Source: an uncultured Thiohalocapsa sp. (GTDB lineage: Bacteria > Pseudomonadota > Gammaproteobacteria > Chromatiales > Chromatiaceae). From it: DNA of 42,595 bases. Of this stretch, positions 6,786-15,948 are shown in pieces. Made by a program: the position numbers and the translations under genes. The notes below the pieces were generated by a model that searched no databases, had not been told where the DNA came from, and saw nothing but the letters and a program-made list of their open reading frames with translations. The stretch spans positions 1 through 42,595 of the forward strand of contig NZ_CAJXWY010000038.1 in assembly GCF_913062725.1 (NCBI RefSeq). Direction: 5' to 3'. Each line of letters begins with the position of its first letter. Within the stretch, counting starts at the first letter, position 1.

Positions 6786-7799
6786 TTAGACCTTGAAGCC
6801 GTCCTGCATGAACGGCGTCAGGGAGTCCTCGAACGGCTTGTACTCCACCAGGCCCTCGAAGTTCTCGCTGAGGTTGATGAGCTGGACGCCCTGACCGTCG
6901 GTGGCGATGGACGGGTCAGCGCGGTTCATGCGCGTCTCCGGGTAGGCGAGCTCCACCGGCGGATAAGGCCAGGGCCAGGAGGTGCTCATGGCCGCGACCG
7001 ACGACATGTTGCCGATGCGGTTGTAGAGCGTCTGGTGGACATGACCGTGATAGGACATGACATTGTCGAACTTCGACAGGATCTCGCGAATCTCAGGGGC
7101 GTCTGAGGTCTGGAAATTCCAGCGCGGGTAGTAATCCCACAGCGGTGAGTGGGTGAAGACGACGATCGGCGTGCTGGGTGGGAGGTCCTTCACGTCTTTC
7201 GCGAGCCACTCCAGCTGCTTCTCGTGGACGCCCCAGGGGCCGGGGATCGGGCTCTCCAGCATCTCCATGACGGTCATACGCTCCTTCGGCGAGAGACCGG
7301 CGGGAGTCCAGAAGTCCTCCACGAGGATGGAGTTGAGGCCGATGAAATGCACACCTTTATGGTTGAACGACCAGGTTTCGTCACCGAACAGACCGCGCCA
7401 GGCCTCGCCCATGTCGAGATACCAGTCGTGCTCGCCCGGGATGATCTTCATGGGCATTTCGAGCTTGGCCAGAATTTCAGCACCCTTCACCAGTTGGTCT
7501 TCGGTGCCGTTCTGGGCAACGTCGCCACCGAACAGCACGAAGTCGGGCTTAGGATTCATGCTGTTGACCTTGTTGACCGCGTCGATCAACTGCTGGTCAA
7601 ACTTATGGTTATCCATGCTGTAGAGGTGTGCGTCGCTAATGATCGCGAAGCGGAAGGGATCGACTTTGCCGCCGGCCTCCGCTTTGACCACATCAACGAT
7701 GCCGAGATTGATACCCGCGGCCTGTGCGACCAGCGTGGCCACGCCGGCTTTGCCGCTGAACGCGAGGAAGTCGCGCCTGCTCTTATTCACTTCGGACAT
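6786..7799 (-). CDS. Tat-exported metallophosphoesterase (calcineurin-like)
   Basis: Predicted dinuclear-metal hydrolase of 337 residues. A Tat signal (KSRRDFLAFSGKAG) leads to a catalytic domain with the family motifs in order: D56-x-H58 (SDAHLY), GGD (D93), PGEHD (H124), THSPLW and GHVHQ. The third motif is normally GNHD/E; here the metal-binding Asn is Glu (E123). A Shine-Dalgarno GGTGGAG about 8 nt before the ATG at 7799 supports this start over upstream in-frame ATGs. It is the first gene of the same-strand run that continues to cytochrome c, DUF1566, soxYZ, hip and pufC. SoxB, the thiol-sulfate hydrolase of the Sox system, belongs to the same superfamily but is larger with a 5'-nucleotidase domain that is absent here. 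The substrate is unknown. Base composition looks less GC-rich than in neighbouring genes. Confidence 0.88.
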   Translation of the reverse strand: MSEVNKSRRDFLAFSGKAGVATLVAQAAGINLGIVDVVKAEAGGKVDPFRFAIISDAHLYSMDNHKFDQQLIDAVNKVNSMNPKPDFVLFGGDVAQNGTEDQLVKGAEILAKLEMPMKIIPGEHDWYLDMGEAWRGLFGDETWSFNHKGVHFIGLNSILVEDFWTPAGLSPKERMTVMEMLESPIPGPWGVHEKQLEWLAKDVKDLPPSTPIVVFTHSPLWDYYPRWNFQTSDAPEIREILSKFDNVMSYHGHVHQTLYNRIGNMSSVAAMSTSWPWPYPPVELAYPETRMNRADPSIATDGQGVQLINLSENFEGLVEYKPFEDSLTPFMQDGFKV

Positions 7800-8249
7800 T
7801 GGCTTCACTCCACCTTTGGTTTGGCTGATGGGCATGCGCAGGGCGCTGCCGTTTTGCGGGACCGCCGCGGGTACTGCCTCAGTGCGGCGCATTGGCGTCA
7901 ACCGTGCGAGTTGGCACAGTCTCAGGTCGTTGCTGTCGGTTCCAGGCCACTCGGCCATGAGTCGTGGCGAGCGTTCATTGGAACCGTCGCATCCTACTCG
8001 GCGCTGGACGGTTGTTGCGTCCATCGGCCCGGTAGATGACAGGCCGGGGTGTCAGCGGGGCGGTAGGCCGACCGGCGGCATCCCCCAACACCGCGCCCTG
8101 AACCTCCATGGGCGGCTTGAACAGGTTTTGTCTACTCTGCGACGTCCATCGGATCATGCTGTGTGAGACCGTGGTTACTGGCCGTTGCCTGGGAAAACGG
8201 CTCATTGATCCGTGTCATTGTCAGTATTTGTCCAAGCGAGTAGGCCGAG

Positions 8250-8277
8250 AGAATATATCCGCCACATGGAGAGTCAA
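8250..8277 (-). promoter_or_regulatory. possible sigma-70 promoter in the AT-rich island
   Basis: On the minus strand TTGACT (8277-8272) is followed after 16 nt by TATTCT (8255-8250); an overlapping TATATT lies at 14-nt spacing. It points toward the phosphoesterase gene but would leave a leader of about 450 nt. It is only a pattern match. Confidence 0.25.
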
Positions 8278-8880
8278 GCGAGACCCATGCATTTTTTCCT
8301 ATCGAAATGATCACTGTTGTCTATCCAGTAAATCCATTAATTAAGTATCTTCTAATTTGCTTTCAGGCTCGTGCCGGGTGGGTCTTCGGCAAAGGCGCGG
8401 ACGGCTACGCAGAAGCGATGGAGTGATGCGGGAATGTTGTATCAGGCATCCTGATAAACCATAACAATGGCTGGTAATACACCAGAATCTAATATGCTGC
8501 TTTAATGAAATGAGGCGTCCCCCGTCATCCGACGAACGGTAGCCTGAGCAGTGGACGGATCAGACGCGCAGCATGCCGCACGAGCGCACGCACAGCGCTG
8601 CTCCTCCCGATGGATGGTCGCAATCAGGCGCCGACGGCGACGGCATGGCCGACGGGTGTCAACGGCGGGCTTGTCTGCCCGGCGCACGCAATGATCCGGG
8701 CAAACGCCAGCGAGTCGGGCGACGGCCCGCAGGGATCTCTCCACGGCAGAGACGCCGCCGCGACATCAGCGGTGACGTCGGCACGCCATTCCACGCCGGC
8801 CACCCGGCCCGGCGCAAGCAGTATGCAAGCCGCCGCTCAGCCTGCGGTGACCACATGTGGTACGCCAAAGGGGTTGGTGA

Positions 8881-8963
8881 GCGGCTGGCGGGGGACGTGA
8901 CAGCAGGAATGCTGTCGTGAAGCCTGTGGCGATGTATTCACGGCGTCCGCCCGCTGGCCGCCG
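8881..8963 (-). repeat. structured intergenic repeat, copy 1 (downstream of ileS)
   Basis: Read on the minus strand, this copy matches the core of the element at 18384-18495: GACGCCGTGAATAC, then GGCTTCACGAC, then a small hairpin. Inner hairpins are CGTGAA...TTCACG and GACAGCA-TTCC-TGCTGTC (the latter at 8899-8916). The second hairpin differs in sequence from copy 2 but stays fully paired. The outer arms are GC-rich and pair imperfectly. It begins about 30 bp after the ileS stop and may act as a transcript end or mRNA-stability element. Confidence 0.75.
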
Positions 8964-8993
8964 GCCGACCCACGGCAACCGCCACAGCGCCAA

Positions 8994-11855
8994 TCAGGCG
9001 AACCGGCGCTGCTCGCCGTCGCCGGTCACGTTGTCGACGCAGCGCCCGCACAGCTCGGGGTGCACGGCGTCAGCGCCCACGTCCGCCCGGTGGTGCCAGC
9101 AGCGCACGCACTTGGGATGCTCGCTCGCACTCACCGCCACCGCCAGGCCGTCGACGTCGGTGTCGGCGGCGCTCTGCGGGCGCGCCTCGAGGGGGTGCAC
9201 CCGCGCCTCGGAGGTAATCAGCACGAAGCGCAGCTCATCGCCGAGCCGTGCCAGTGCCTGCGCAATCTCAGGCGCGCAGTAGAGGTCCACCTCGGCGTCC
9301 AGCGCGGCACCGATGAGACCCGCCTTGCGCGCCGTCTCCAGCTGCTTGCCGACGGCGGTGCGCGCGGCGAGCACCTGGGCCCAGAGCGCGCGGTCGTAGG
9401 GATCTTGCGCATCCAGCGCACACAGGCCCTCGTACCAGGTGGCGGTGAAGACGTGGGCATCGCGCGCACCGGGGATGTGCTGCCAGATCTCGTCGGCGGT
9501 GAAGCTCAGGATGGGCGCCAGCCAGCGGCTCATGGCCTCGATGATGTGGTACATGGCCGTCTGGCAGGAGCGCCGCGCGCGGCTGTTGGCCGGCGTGGTG
9601 TACTGCCGGTCTTTGATCACGTCCAGGTAGAAGCCGCCCATGTCCAACACGCAGAAGTTGTGCAGGCGGTGGTAGATCTGGTGGAACTGGTAGTCCTGAT
9701 AGGCCGCCATGACCTGCTGCTGGAGCTGGTGGGCGCGGTCCACGGCCCAGCGGTCCAGCGCAATCATGTCCGCCGCTGCGACGAGATCCGTCGCCGGGTC
9801 GAAGCCGTGCAGGTTGGCCAGCAGGAAGCGCGCGGTGTTGCGGATGCGCCGATAGGCGTCGGCGGTGCGCTTGAGGATCTCATCGGAGACGGCCATCTCG
9901 GCGCGATAGTCCGTGGCGGCCACCCACAGGCGAATGATGTCCGCCCCCAAGGTCTTCATCACGTCCTGGGGACGCACGACGTTGCCCAACGACTTGGACA
10001 TCTTGCGCCCCTGCTGATCCACGGTGAAGCCGTGGGTCAGCACTTGCGCGTAGGGCGCGCGCGCGTACATGGCCACCGAGGTGAGCAGGCTCGACTGGAA
10101 CCAGCCGCGGTGTTGGTCCGAGCCTTCCAGATACAGGTCCGCCGGCGCCGCGAGGCCGGGCCAGCCGCCGTCGGCGTCGTTGCGCTCCAGCACGCAGGCG
10201 TGGGTGACACCGGAATCGAACCAGACATCGAGGGTGTCCTGGACCTTGTCGTACTCGGCGCCCTCCGCCTCGCCCAGCAGATCCGCCGGGTGCAGCTCGA
10301 ACCAGGCGTCCACGCCTTTGTGCTCCATGCGCTCGGCGACGGCCTCCATCAGCGCGTGGCTGCGCGGGTGCGGCGCGCCGGTGTGCTTGTGCACGAGAAG
10401 CGGGATGGGCACGCCCCAGGTGCGCTGACGCGAGATGCACCAGTCCGGGCGGTTGCGCACCATGGCGTCGATGCGCGACTGGCCCCAGTCCGGCATCCAG
10501 CGCACCCCGGCGATCGCCGCCAGCGCGGCCGCGCGCAGGCCCTGCTGGTCCATGCCGATGAACCACTGGGCCGTGGCGCGGAAGATGATGGGCGTCTTGT
10601 GCCGCCAGCAGTGCGGATAGCTATGCCGGAAGCGGGCGCCGAGCAGCAGGGCGCCGCGGGCCTTGAGCGTCTCCACCACCTGCTCGTTGGCGTCCCAGAC
10701 CGACTCGCCGGCGAACAGCGGCGTGTCCGGCAGGAACCGCCCGTCGCCGCCCACCGGGTTGTCGACGGCGAGGTGATAGCGGCCGCCGACGATGTAGTCA
10801 TCCAGGCCATGGCCGGGCGCCGTGTGCACGGCCCCCGTGCCGGCCTCCAGTGTCACGTGCTCGCCCAGGATGATGGGCACCTCCCGGTCGTAGAAGGGGT
10901 GCTGGAGCTTGAGTCCCTCGAAGGCGTCGCCGCGCCCATAGGCGATGACGCGGTAGTGCTCGATGCCCCAGCGGTCCATGGTGTCGCGCAGCAGGCCTTC
11001 GGCCACCAGGAGCCGCTCGCGGCCGTGCTCCGTCGGGCCCTGGCCGTCGGTCTGCACCAGGGCGTATTCCAGCTCCGGGTTCAGCGCCACCGCCTGGTTG
11101 GCGGGCAAGGTCCAGGGCGTGGTGGTCCAGATGACCACGGACAGGGGCCCCTCGCCCTGTCCGTCCGGCACCGAGTGGCAGCGGGCGAACAGTGCCTCCT
11201 CGTCCAGCACCTGGAAGCGCACGTCGATGGCCATGGAGGTCTTGTCGGCGTACTCCACCTCGGCCTCGGCGAGCGCCGAGCCGCAGTCGATGCACCAGTG
11301 CACCGGCTTGCTGCCCTGGTGGATGTGGCCGCGCTCAAAGATGCGCGCGAGCGCGCGCACGATATCCGCCTCGAAGCGGTAATCCATGGTGAGATACGGG
11401 TGATCCCAGGCGCCGAGCACGCCCAGGCGCTTGAAGTCGGTGCGCTGGCCGTCCACCTGCCGGGCGGCGTAGTCGCGGCAGGCGTGGCGGAACTGGGTCG
11501 CGCTGATCTTCTGTCCGGGCTTGCCCTTTTTGCGCTCCACCTGCAGCTCGATGGGCAGGCCGTGGCAGTCCCAGCCCGGCACATAGGGCGCGTCCAGGCC
11601 GTCGAGGGTGCGCGCCTTGACGATGATGTCCTTCAGCACCTTATTGACGGCGTGACCGATGTGGATCTCGCCGTTGGCGTAGGGCGGGCCGTCGTGCAGC
11701 ACGAAGCGCCCGGCGCCGGCGCGGGCGGCGCGCACCTGGCCGTAGACATCGTCCGCCTCCCAACGCTTGAGCATTTCCGGTTCTCGCTGGGCCAGGTTGG
11801 CCTTCATCGGGAAGCCGGTCTTCGGCAGGTTCAGGGTGTGTTTGTAGTCGGTCAC
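8994..11855 (-). CDS. ileS: isoleucyl-tRNA synthetase
   Basis: Class I synthetase charging tRNA-Ile, with an editing domain. The 953-residue protein carries HIGH (GEIHIGHAV, near residue 65), editing-domain sequence in the middle, [11 protein letters not shown], and KMSKS (K618). It ends in a zinc-binding tail (CVRCWHH...CGRC) typical of bacterial IleRS with Zn. The chosen start is GTG at 11855: a Shine-Dalgarno AGGAAG lies at good spacing, and [17 protein letters not shown] is the usual N-terminus. The frame stays open further upstream but that part has no family match. The common ribF-ileS-lspA arrangement is not seen; the gene stands alone. Confidence 0.97.
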   Translation of the reverse strand: MTDYKHTLNLPKTGFPMKANLAQREPEMLKRWEADDVYGQVRAARAGAGRFVLHDGPPYANGEIHIGHAVNKVLKDIIVKARTLDGLDAPYVPGWDCHGLPIELQVERKKGKPGQKISATQFRHACRDYAARQVDGQRTDFKRLGVLGAWDHPYLTMDYRFEADIVRALARIFERGHIHQGSKPVHWCIDCGSALAEAEVEYADKTSMAIDVRFQVLDEEALFARCHSVPDGQGEGPLSVVIWTTTPWTLPANQAVALNPELEYALVQTDGQGPTEHGRERLLVAEGLLRDTMDRWGIEHYRVIAYGRGDAFEGLKLQHPFYDREVPIILGEHVTLEAGTGAVHTAPGHGLDDYIVGGRYHLAVDNPVGGDGRFLPDTPLFAGESVWDANEQVVETLKARGALLLGARFRHSYPHCWRHKTPIIFRATAQWFIGMDQQGLRAAALAAIAGVRWMPDWGQSRIDAMVRNRPDWCISRQRTWGVPIPLLVHKHTGAPHPRSHALMEAVAERMEHKGVDAWFELHPADLLGEAEGAEYDKVQDTLDVWFDSGVTHACVLERNDADGGWPGLAAPADLYLEGSDQHRGWFQSSLLTSVAMYARAPYAQVLTHGFTVDQQGRKMSKSLGNVVRPQDVMKTLGADIIRLWVAATDYRAEMAVSDEILKRTADAYRRIRNTARFLLANLHGFDPATDLVAAADMIALDRWAVDRAHQLQQQVMAAYQDYQFHQIYHRLHNFCVLDMGGFYLDVIKDRQYTTPANSRARRSCQTAMYHIIEAMSRWLAPILSFTADEIWQHIPGARDAHVFTATWYEGLCALDAQDPYDRALWAQVLAARTAVGKQLETARKAGLIGAALDAEVDLYCAPEIAQALARLGDELRFVLITSEARVHPLEARPQSAADTDVDGLAVAVSASEHPKCVRCWHHRADVGADAVHPELCGRCVDNVTGDGEQRRFA

Positions 11856-12376
11856 GGCGATACTTCCTGCGGGGCCGCCGAGGCTCGGATCGGCCCCGGG
11901 GACAGGGTGCCGGCGACGCGCGCCGGGAAAACATCTAACGATAACAGACAAGGCCGCGGCGCTGACGCAACCGATCGTCATCAGCAACCGCAACCACGTC
12001 TGTGCTCCCCCGGTTGGAGCATCACCGAAGCCGCGAGAAGCCGGCCCTGGCGACGTCGACCGCCGGCCGTACCTGCGCGCGAGGCAGGCCTTCAGTGCCC
12101 ACAGTACGCAGGAGGTCGGACGGCCCCGGCATATGCATGCTTGCAGCGCGCGCGGGGAGTGGATCAATACACGTCGACGCCTCGACCAAGCTTACCGGAG
12201 CCAGTCTGATGATCCCAGAGTGTCGCAATCCCTGTGGCCCGCGCGGGTGCGGACACTGTGCCGGACGGACAAGTCCGTTGCCATCGCTCATGGGCTGGAA
12301 AATCTCTGTGAAGGCTGAGTCTCGACCCCCTTGCTGCGGTGCGTGAAACTGCATCCCGCGGCCGAGACAGCCGGCC
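11856..12376. other. intergenic region between ileS and feoB
   Basis: About 520 bases upstream of ileS and downstream of feoB. I find no protein-coding signal or RNA gene. An in-frame open stretch continues upstream of ileS, but its residues look random. A small GGCCG/CGGCC hairpin (12360-12376) lies right after the feoB stop. Confidence 0.6.
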
Positions 12377-14791
12377 TCACCCCGCCGCCTCCGCCTCCGC
12401 CGCCGCGCCGCCCCCGGCATCCCCACCACGCCGCGCCCAGATGCGCAGCCCGATGAAGACCGCCACCAGCACCGCGAACATGCCGCCGAGCCACAAGGAC
12501 GCCGCGATCGGGTCCCGCGAGAAGGTCGCAGCCTGGTAGAACGCCGTGGCGGTGATGAAGGCGATCCCGGTGGTCCAGGCGGCGACGAAGGTGGCCCAGG
12601 CGGCGCCGGTCTCGCGCACGATGGCCGCCACCGTGGCCACGCAGGGGAAGTACAGCAGCACGAACAGCAGGTACGCGAAGGCGCCGGCGCGCCCGTCGAA
12701 ACGGGCCTCCATGGCGCCGAAGGTGCCCGCCTGCCCGCCCTGCTCGGCGCCGACGCCGGCGCGGTCGCTGAGGTCGCCGACGCCGAGCCCGAGGGGGTCG
12801 GTCAGGCCGCGGGCCACGTCGGCGAGGTTGGCGGGCACCGTGGCCGCAGCGGCGGCCAGGGCCGCGCCAAGGTCGTAGCGATCAGCCGCTGCCGGCGCCG
12901 CGCCGTCGGCCGGCGCCGCGCCCGCCGCACGCAGGTCCGCGGCCCGTTCGTCCGCCGCGATGCGCCCGTACATGGCGTCCAGGGTGCCGACGATGACCTC
13001 CTTGGCCAGCACGCCGGAGAAGATGCCGAGCACCGCCGGCCAGTTGTCCTGTTCGATCCCCATGGGTGCGAACAACGGCGTCGCCGTGCGGCTGGCGGCG
13101 GCGAGAATGGACGCGTCGCTGTCGGTCTCGCCGATGCTGCCGTCGGTGCCGATGGAGCCCAGCAGGTTCAGCGCCAGCACCATGACGACGATGACCCGGC
13201 CGGCGTCGCGCAGGAACAGCTTGACCCGGTCCCAGCTGCGCAGCAGCACGCCGCGCAGGGTGGGCCGGTGATAGGGCGGCAGTTCCATCATGAAGCCGGT
13301 GCTGGTGCCCGACAGCAGGGTGCGCTTCATCACCAGGCCGGTCAGCAGGGCCACGCCGATGCCCGTGAGGTAGAGCGCGAAGACGACGTTCTGGCCCTGG
13401 TGCGGGAAGAAGGCGGCCGCGAACAGCACGTACACCGGCAGCCGCGCGCCGCATGACATGAAGGGATTCATCAGGATGGTGAGCTTGCGCTCACGCTCGC
13501 GCTCCAGGGTGCGGGTGGCCATGACCGCCGGCACATTGCAGCCGAAGCCGACGATGAGTGGCACGAAGGCCTTGCCGGGCAGGCCGATGGCGCGCATGGC
13601 GCGATCCATCACGAAGGCGGCGCGGGCCATGTAGCCCGAGTCCTCCAGCGCCGACAGAAAGATATACAGACTCGCGATGATGGGAATGAAGGTTGCCACC
13701 ACCGTCAGGCCGCCGCCGATGCCGTCGGCGAGCACCAGTCGCAGCACCCGCGGGGCGCCCAGGCTGGTGAGCACGGCGCCCAGCCCGTCGACGAAGAACG
13801 CCCGGGCGGCGCCGTCGAAGAAATCGATGAAGGCGCCGCCGACATTGATGGTGAAGACGAACATCAGATACATCACCGCGAGGAACAGCGGGATGCCCCA
13901 GAGCCGGCTCAGCACTACCCGATCGATGGCGTCCGACAGGTTGCGGCCCGCGCCGCCGTGCTGGCGCAGGGCGCCTTGCGCCAGCGCATGGGCGTGGCCG
14001 AAGCGGGTCTCGGCGATATAGGCGTCGGCGTCCTCGCCGGTGCGCTCGGCGATGGCGCTGCGCCAGTGCGCGGCCTGCGCCAGCAGGCGGTCATCGGCCA
14101 GCGCGCGGGCGGCGTCGTCTTCCTCCAGCAGTTTGAGCCCGAGCCAGCGGGCGTTGCCGTCGGCTCCGGTGGCCGTGTAGCCCGTTGCGAGCGCGCCCAC
14201 GGCCTGGTCGACGACGTCCTCGTGCCCGAGGGGGAAGCCAGCCCGCTCGCGCCCGTCCACCACCGCGAGCGCGCGGGCGCTCAGCTCCGTGATGCCCCGT
14301 TTGGACACGGCCACCACCGGTACCACCGGGCAGCCCAGGCGCTCGCTGAGCATTGCGGTGTCGATGGCGATGCCGCGCTTGCTGGCCACGTCCATCATGT
14401 TGAGCGCCACCACCACCGGCACGCCCATCTCCAGCAGCTGGACCGTGAAGTAGAGGTGGCGCTCCAGGTTGGTGGCGTCGAGCACGTTGACGATCAGATC
14501 CGCCTGCCGGGAGAGCAGGTAGTCTCGGGTGACACGCTCGTCCAGCGAGCCCGCGTCCAGGGAGTAGATGCCCGGCAGGTCCACCACCCGCACCGGGCGG
14601 CCGTCCAGCTCGGCCCGGCCCTCGCGGCGCTCCACGGTGACGCCGGGCCAGTTGCCGGTGGTCTGGCGGATGCCGGTGAGGGCGTTGAACAGCGCGGATT
14701 TGCCGCAGTTGGGATTACCGGCGAGGGCGAAGGTGAGCGGGCGCCGGGGTGCTCCGTTGCGGAGGTCAGAAGCTGCGGGGCGTGCCGGCAT
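12377..14791 (-). CDS. feoB: ferrous iron transporter FeoB
   Basis: Inner-membrane GTP-dependent Fe(II) uptake protein, 804 residues. The N-terminal G domain has G1 GNPNCGKS (G25-S32), G3 DLPG (D71) and G4 NMMD (N131-D134). A helical spacer domain and a membrane region with Gate and core segments follow, including the GFGCNVPAVMATR motif. A low-complexity Ala-rich insert (around residues 620-680) precedes the last transmembrane helices. The start has GGAGG 9 nt upstream. feoA lies 107 bp upstream on the same strand; no feoC is visible. The product would import Fe(II) under low-oxygen conditions, matching the iron demand of cytochromes and FeS proteins. Confidence 0.96.
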   Translation of the reverse strand: MPARPAASDLRNGAPRRPLTFALAGNPNCGKSALFNALTGIRQTTGNWPGVTVERREGRAELDGRPVRVVDLPGIYSLDAGSLDERVTRDYLLSRQADLIVNVLDATNLERHLYFTVQLLEMGVPVVVALNMMDVASKRGIAIDTAMLSERLGCPVVPVVAVSKRGITELSARALAVVDGRERAGFPLGHEDVVDQAVGALATGYTATGADGNARWLGLKLLEEDDAARALADDRLLAQAAHWRSAIAERTGEDADAYIAETRFGHAHALAQGALRQHGGAGRNLSDAIDRVVLSRLWGIPLFLAVMYLMFVFTINVGGAFIDFFDGAARAFFVDGLGAVLTSLGAPRVLRLVLADGIGGGLTVVATFIPIIASLYIFLSALEDSGYMARAAFVMDRAMRAIGLPGKAFVPLIVGFGCNVPAVMATRTLERERERKLTILMNPFMSCGARLPVYVLFAAAFFPHQGQNVVFALYLTGIGVALLTGLVMKRTLLSGTSTGFMMELPPYHRPTLRGVLLRSWDRVKLFLRDAGRVIVVMVLALNLLGSIGTDGSIGETDSDASILAAASRTATPLFAPMGIEQDNWPAVLGIFSGVLAKEVIVGTLDAMYGRIAADERAADLRAAGAAPADGAAPAAADRYDLGAALAAAAATVPANLADVARGLTDPLGLGVGDLSDRAGVGAEQGGQAGTFGAMEARFDGRAGAFAYLLFVLLYFPCVATVAAIVRETGAAWATFVAAWTTGIAFITATAFYQAATFSRDPIAASLWLGGMFAVLVAVFIGLRIWARRGGDAGGGAAAEAEAAG

Positions 14792-14898
14792 GGTGGGAGG
14801 CCTCCGGGGCTTGCGATCTCAGGTCTGGCTCGCGCGGCGCCTGACGGGGGTGTCCGACGGCAAGCGGGGCCGGGAATCGGGGCTCGGCGCGACCGCCG

Positions 14899-15210
14899 TC
14901 AGCCGGCGGGCGGCGCCGCATGGCCGCGCTCGGGCGCCGGCGGCAGCGGGACCACCACCAGCTTGTCGACGATGCCGCTGCCCAGCGCCACGCGGCTGGC
15001 GCCGGCGGCCACGACGAGACCGCGTCCGCGGCGGTGCTCCACGCGCAGCTCGCTGCCCACACGCAGTCCGAGCGCGCTCAGTTTGCGCTGCAGGTGCCGG
15101 CCGCCCTGGATGGCTTCGAGCCTGGCGGTGACCCCCGGTGGCAGGCGGCCAAGGTCCACCGCGTCCGGGCGCAGTACGCTGTTGATGGTGGGGGAGACGG
15201 GCTGCTGCAT
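14899..15210 (-). CDS. feoA: FeoA ferrous iron transport accessory protein
   Basis: Cytoplasmic SH3-like protein thought to assist FeoB. The 103-residue protein includes the FeoA core: LGRLPPGVTARLEAI, LQRKLSALGLRVGSELRV, and the C-terminal SRVALGSGIVDKLVVVPL strand. The ATG at 15210 is preferred because the conserved domain begins soon after it and GGAG lies upstream. An upstream in-frame start would add 25 residues without domain match. It is followed by feoB after 107 bp. Confidence 0.9.
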   Translation of the reverse strand: MQQPVSPTINSVLRPDAVDLGRLPPGVTARLEAIQGGRHLQRKLSALGLRVGSELRVEHRRGRGLVVAAGASRVALGSGIVDKLVVVPLPPAPERGHAAPPAG

Positions 15211-15531
15211 GGCGGTGGGCTCCGAAATCGAATACGAACGCTTCTTAGTCATCTTAATACGCAGCGCGAGCGCCGTCGCCGGCAACGATGCAAATGCTGC
15301 GCTGCGTCAACACAAGTGCCGGCGGCGCGGGCTGTGCAGCGCGCATCCGGACACCGGCTGTTACGCGGGCTGCTGTTCGGCGCCGGGGTGTCGGCCTGCC
15401 GAGCGGGTCCGCTCGCCCCTCGTTGCATGCGGTGACGGCCCGGGCAATCGGCTGGGCGGATCGGCCTGGGCGGATCGGGCTGGGCGGATCAGCCTGGGCG
15501 CCGTGCGCACGGCCGCCGAGCGCCCCGAGTG
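15211..15531. other. intergenic region between globin gene and feoA
   Basis: About 320 bases. It should contain the feoAB promoter. I looked for a Fur-box or FNR-like site near 15230-15290 and found no convincing match. The globin-proximal side holds a short tandem repeat (15438-15497). Confidence 0.6.
15438..15497. repeat. 14-bp tandem repeat
   Basis: The unit CTGGGCGGATCGGC recurs at 15452, 15466 and 15480 with one or two changes. A decayed copy lies just before and a partial one just after. It sits about 35 bp downstream of the globin stop codon and has no coding signal. Copy number may vary between strains. Confidence 0.85.
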
Positions 15532-15948
15532 CTAGTGCACCGCTTCTTCGGCGCCCTGGCGCATGGTGGCGGAGACCTCGGCATAGACCTGCGCCCAGGC
15601 GCTGCGCACTTGCGGGGTGAAGCGCTCCCCCAGGGCAGCGGCGAAGCTGTCCAGCAGCACGGCGGCGAACTTGTGATAGTCCGCATCGCCGACGCCGTAA
15701 TCCGCATGGCGGGCGCCGACGGTCTTGATGAGCGGCACCACCGGCTCGGGGTTGTCCAGCGCGCTGACGACGGTGTTGAGCATGGTGACGAAGAGCGCCG
15801 TCTGCCGGTCGATGTCGCCCTTGAACAGCGGGCGCAGCTCCGGGTGGCAGGCGAACAGGCGCTGGTAGAAGTCAGCGCAGACCTGCTTGCGTATGGGGGT
15901 GATCTCAGCCCAGGAATCGCGCACCAGCGCGGCGGTTTGCGGATTCAT
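15532..15948 (-). CDS. single-domain bacterial hemoglobin (Vitreoscilla-type globin)
   Basis: A 138-residue globin resembling the heme domain of flavohemoglobins. Key positions are present: B10 Tyr (Y28 in DFYQRLF), CD1 Phe (F42 in RPLF) and the proximal His (H81 in ARHADYGV) with the GVxxxxY pattern after it. No FAD or NAD domain follows. Likely roles are oxygen or nitric oxide binding in the cytoplasm. The start at 15948 gives MNPQTAALVRDSW, the normal N-terminus; a frame extension to 15999 lacks homology. It lies upstream of feoAB on the same strand and is divergent from the SLC13 gene. Confidence 0.9.
   Translation of the reverse strand: MNPQTAALVRDSWAEITPIRKQVCADFYQRLFACHPELRPLFKGDIDRQTALFVTMLNTVVSALDNPEPVVPLIKTVGARHADYGVGDADYHKFAAVLLDSFAAALGERFTPQVRSAWAQVYAEVSATMRQGAEEAVH

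Larger units (their letters stand above)
7800..8993. other. 1.2-kb intergenic region with an AT-rich island and a structured repeat
   Basis: I see no supportable gene here: short frames lack ribosome-binding sites and protein-like composition. About 8190-8520 is much richer in AT than the flanks and contains two compact dyads: TATCAGG-CAT-CCTGATA (8440-8456) and CTGGT-N5-ACCAG (8471-8485). The stretch is upstream of the phosphoesterase-sox-pufC group and downstream of ileS. The end next to ileS carries one copy of the structured intergenic repeat. Confidence 0.7.

Noticed and set aside
8108..8344. Short + strand frame in the AT-rich island
   Set aside because: There is no good ribosome-binding site, and the Cys-rich random residues are not protein-like.
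7800..8993. tRNA or other RNA gene in the largest intergenic region
   Set aside because: No cloverleaf or recognisable RNA motif was found; only the repeat hairpins and short dyads.
9060..12209. Very long + strand open frame opposite ileS
   Set aside because: It is antisense to IleRS and has His/Ala/Gly-rich random composition typical of GC-rich shadows.
15230..15290. Possible Fur or FNR site upstream of feoA
   Set aside because: No stretch matched either consensus beyond a few scattered bases.
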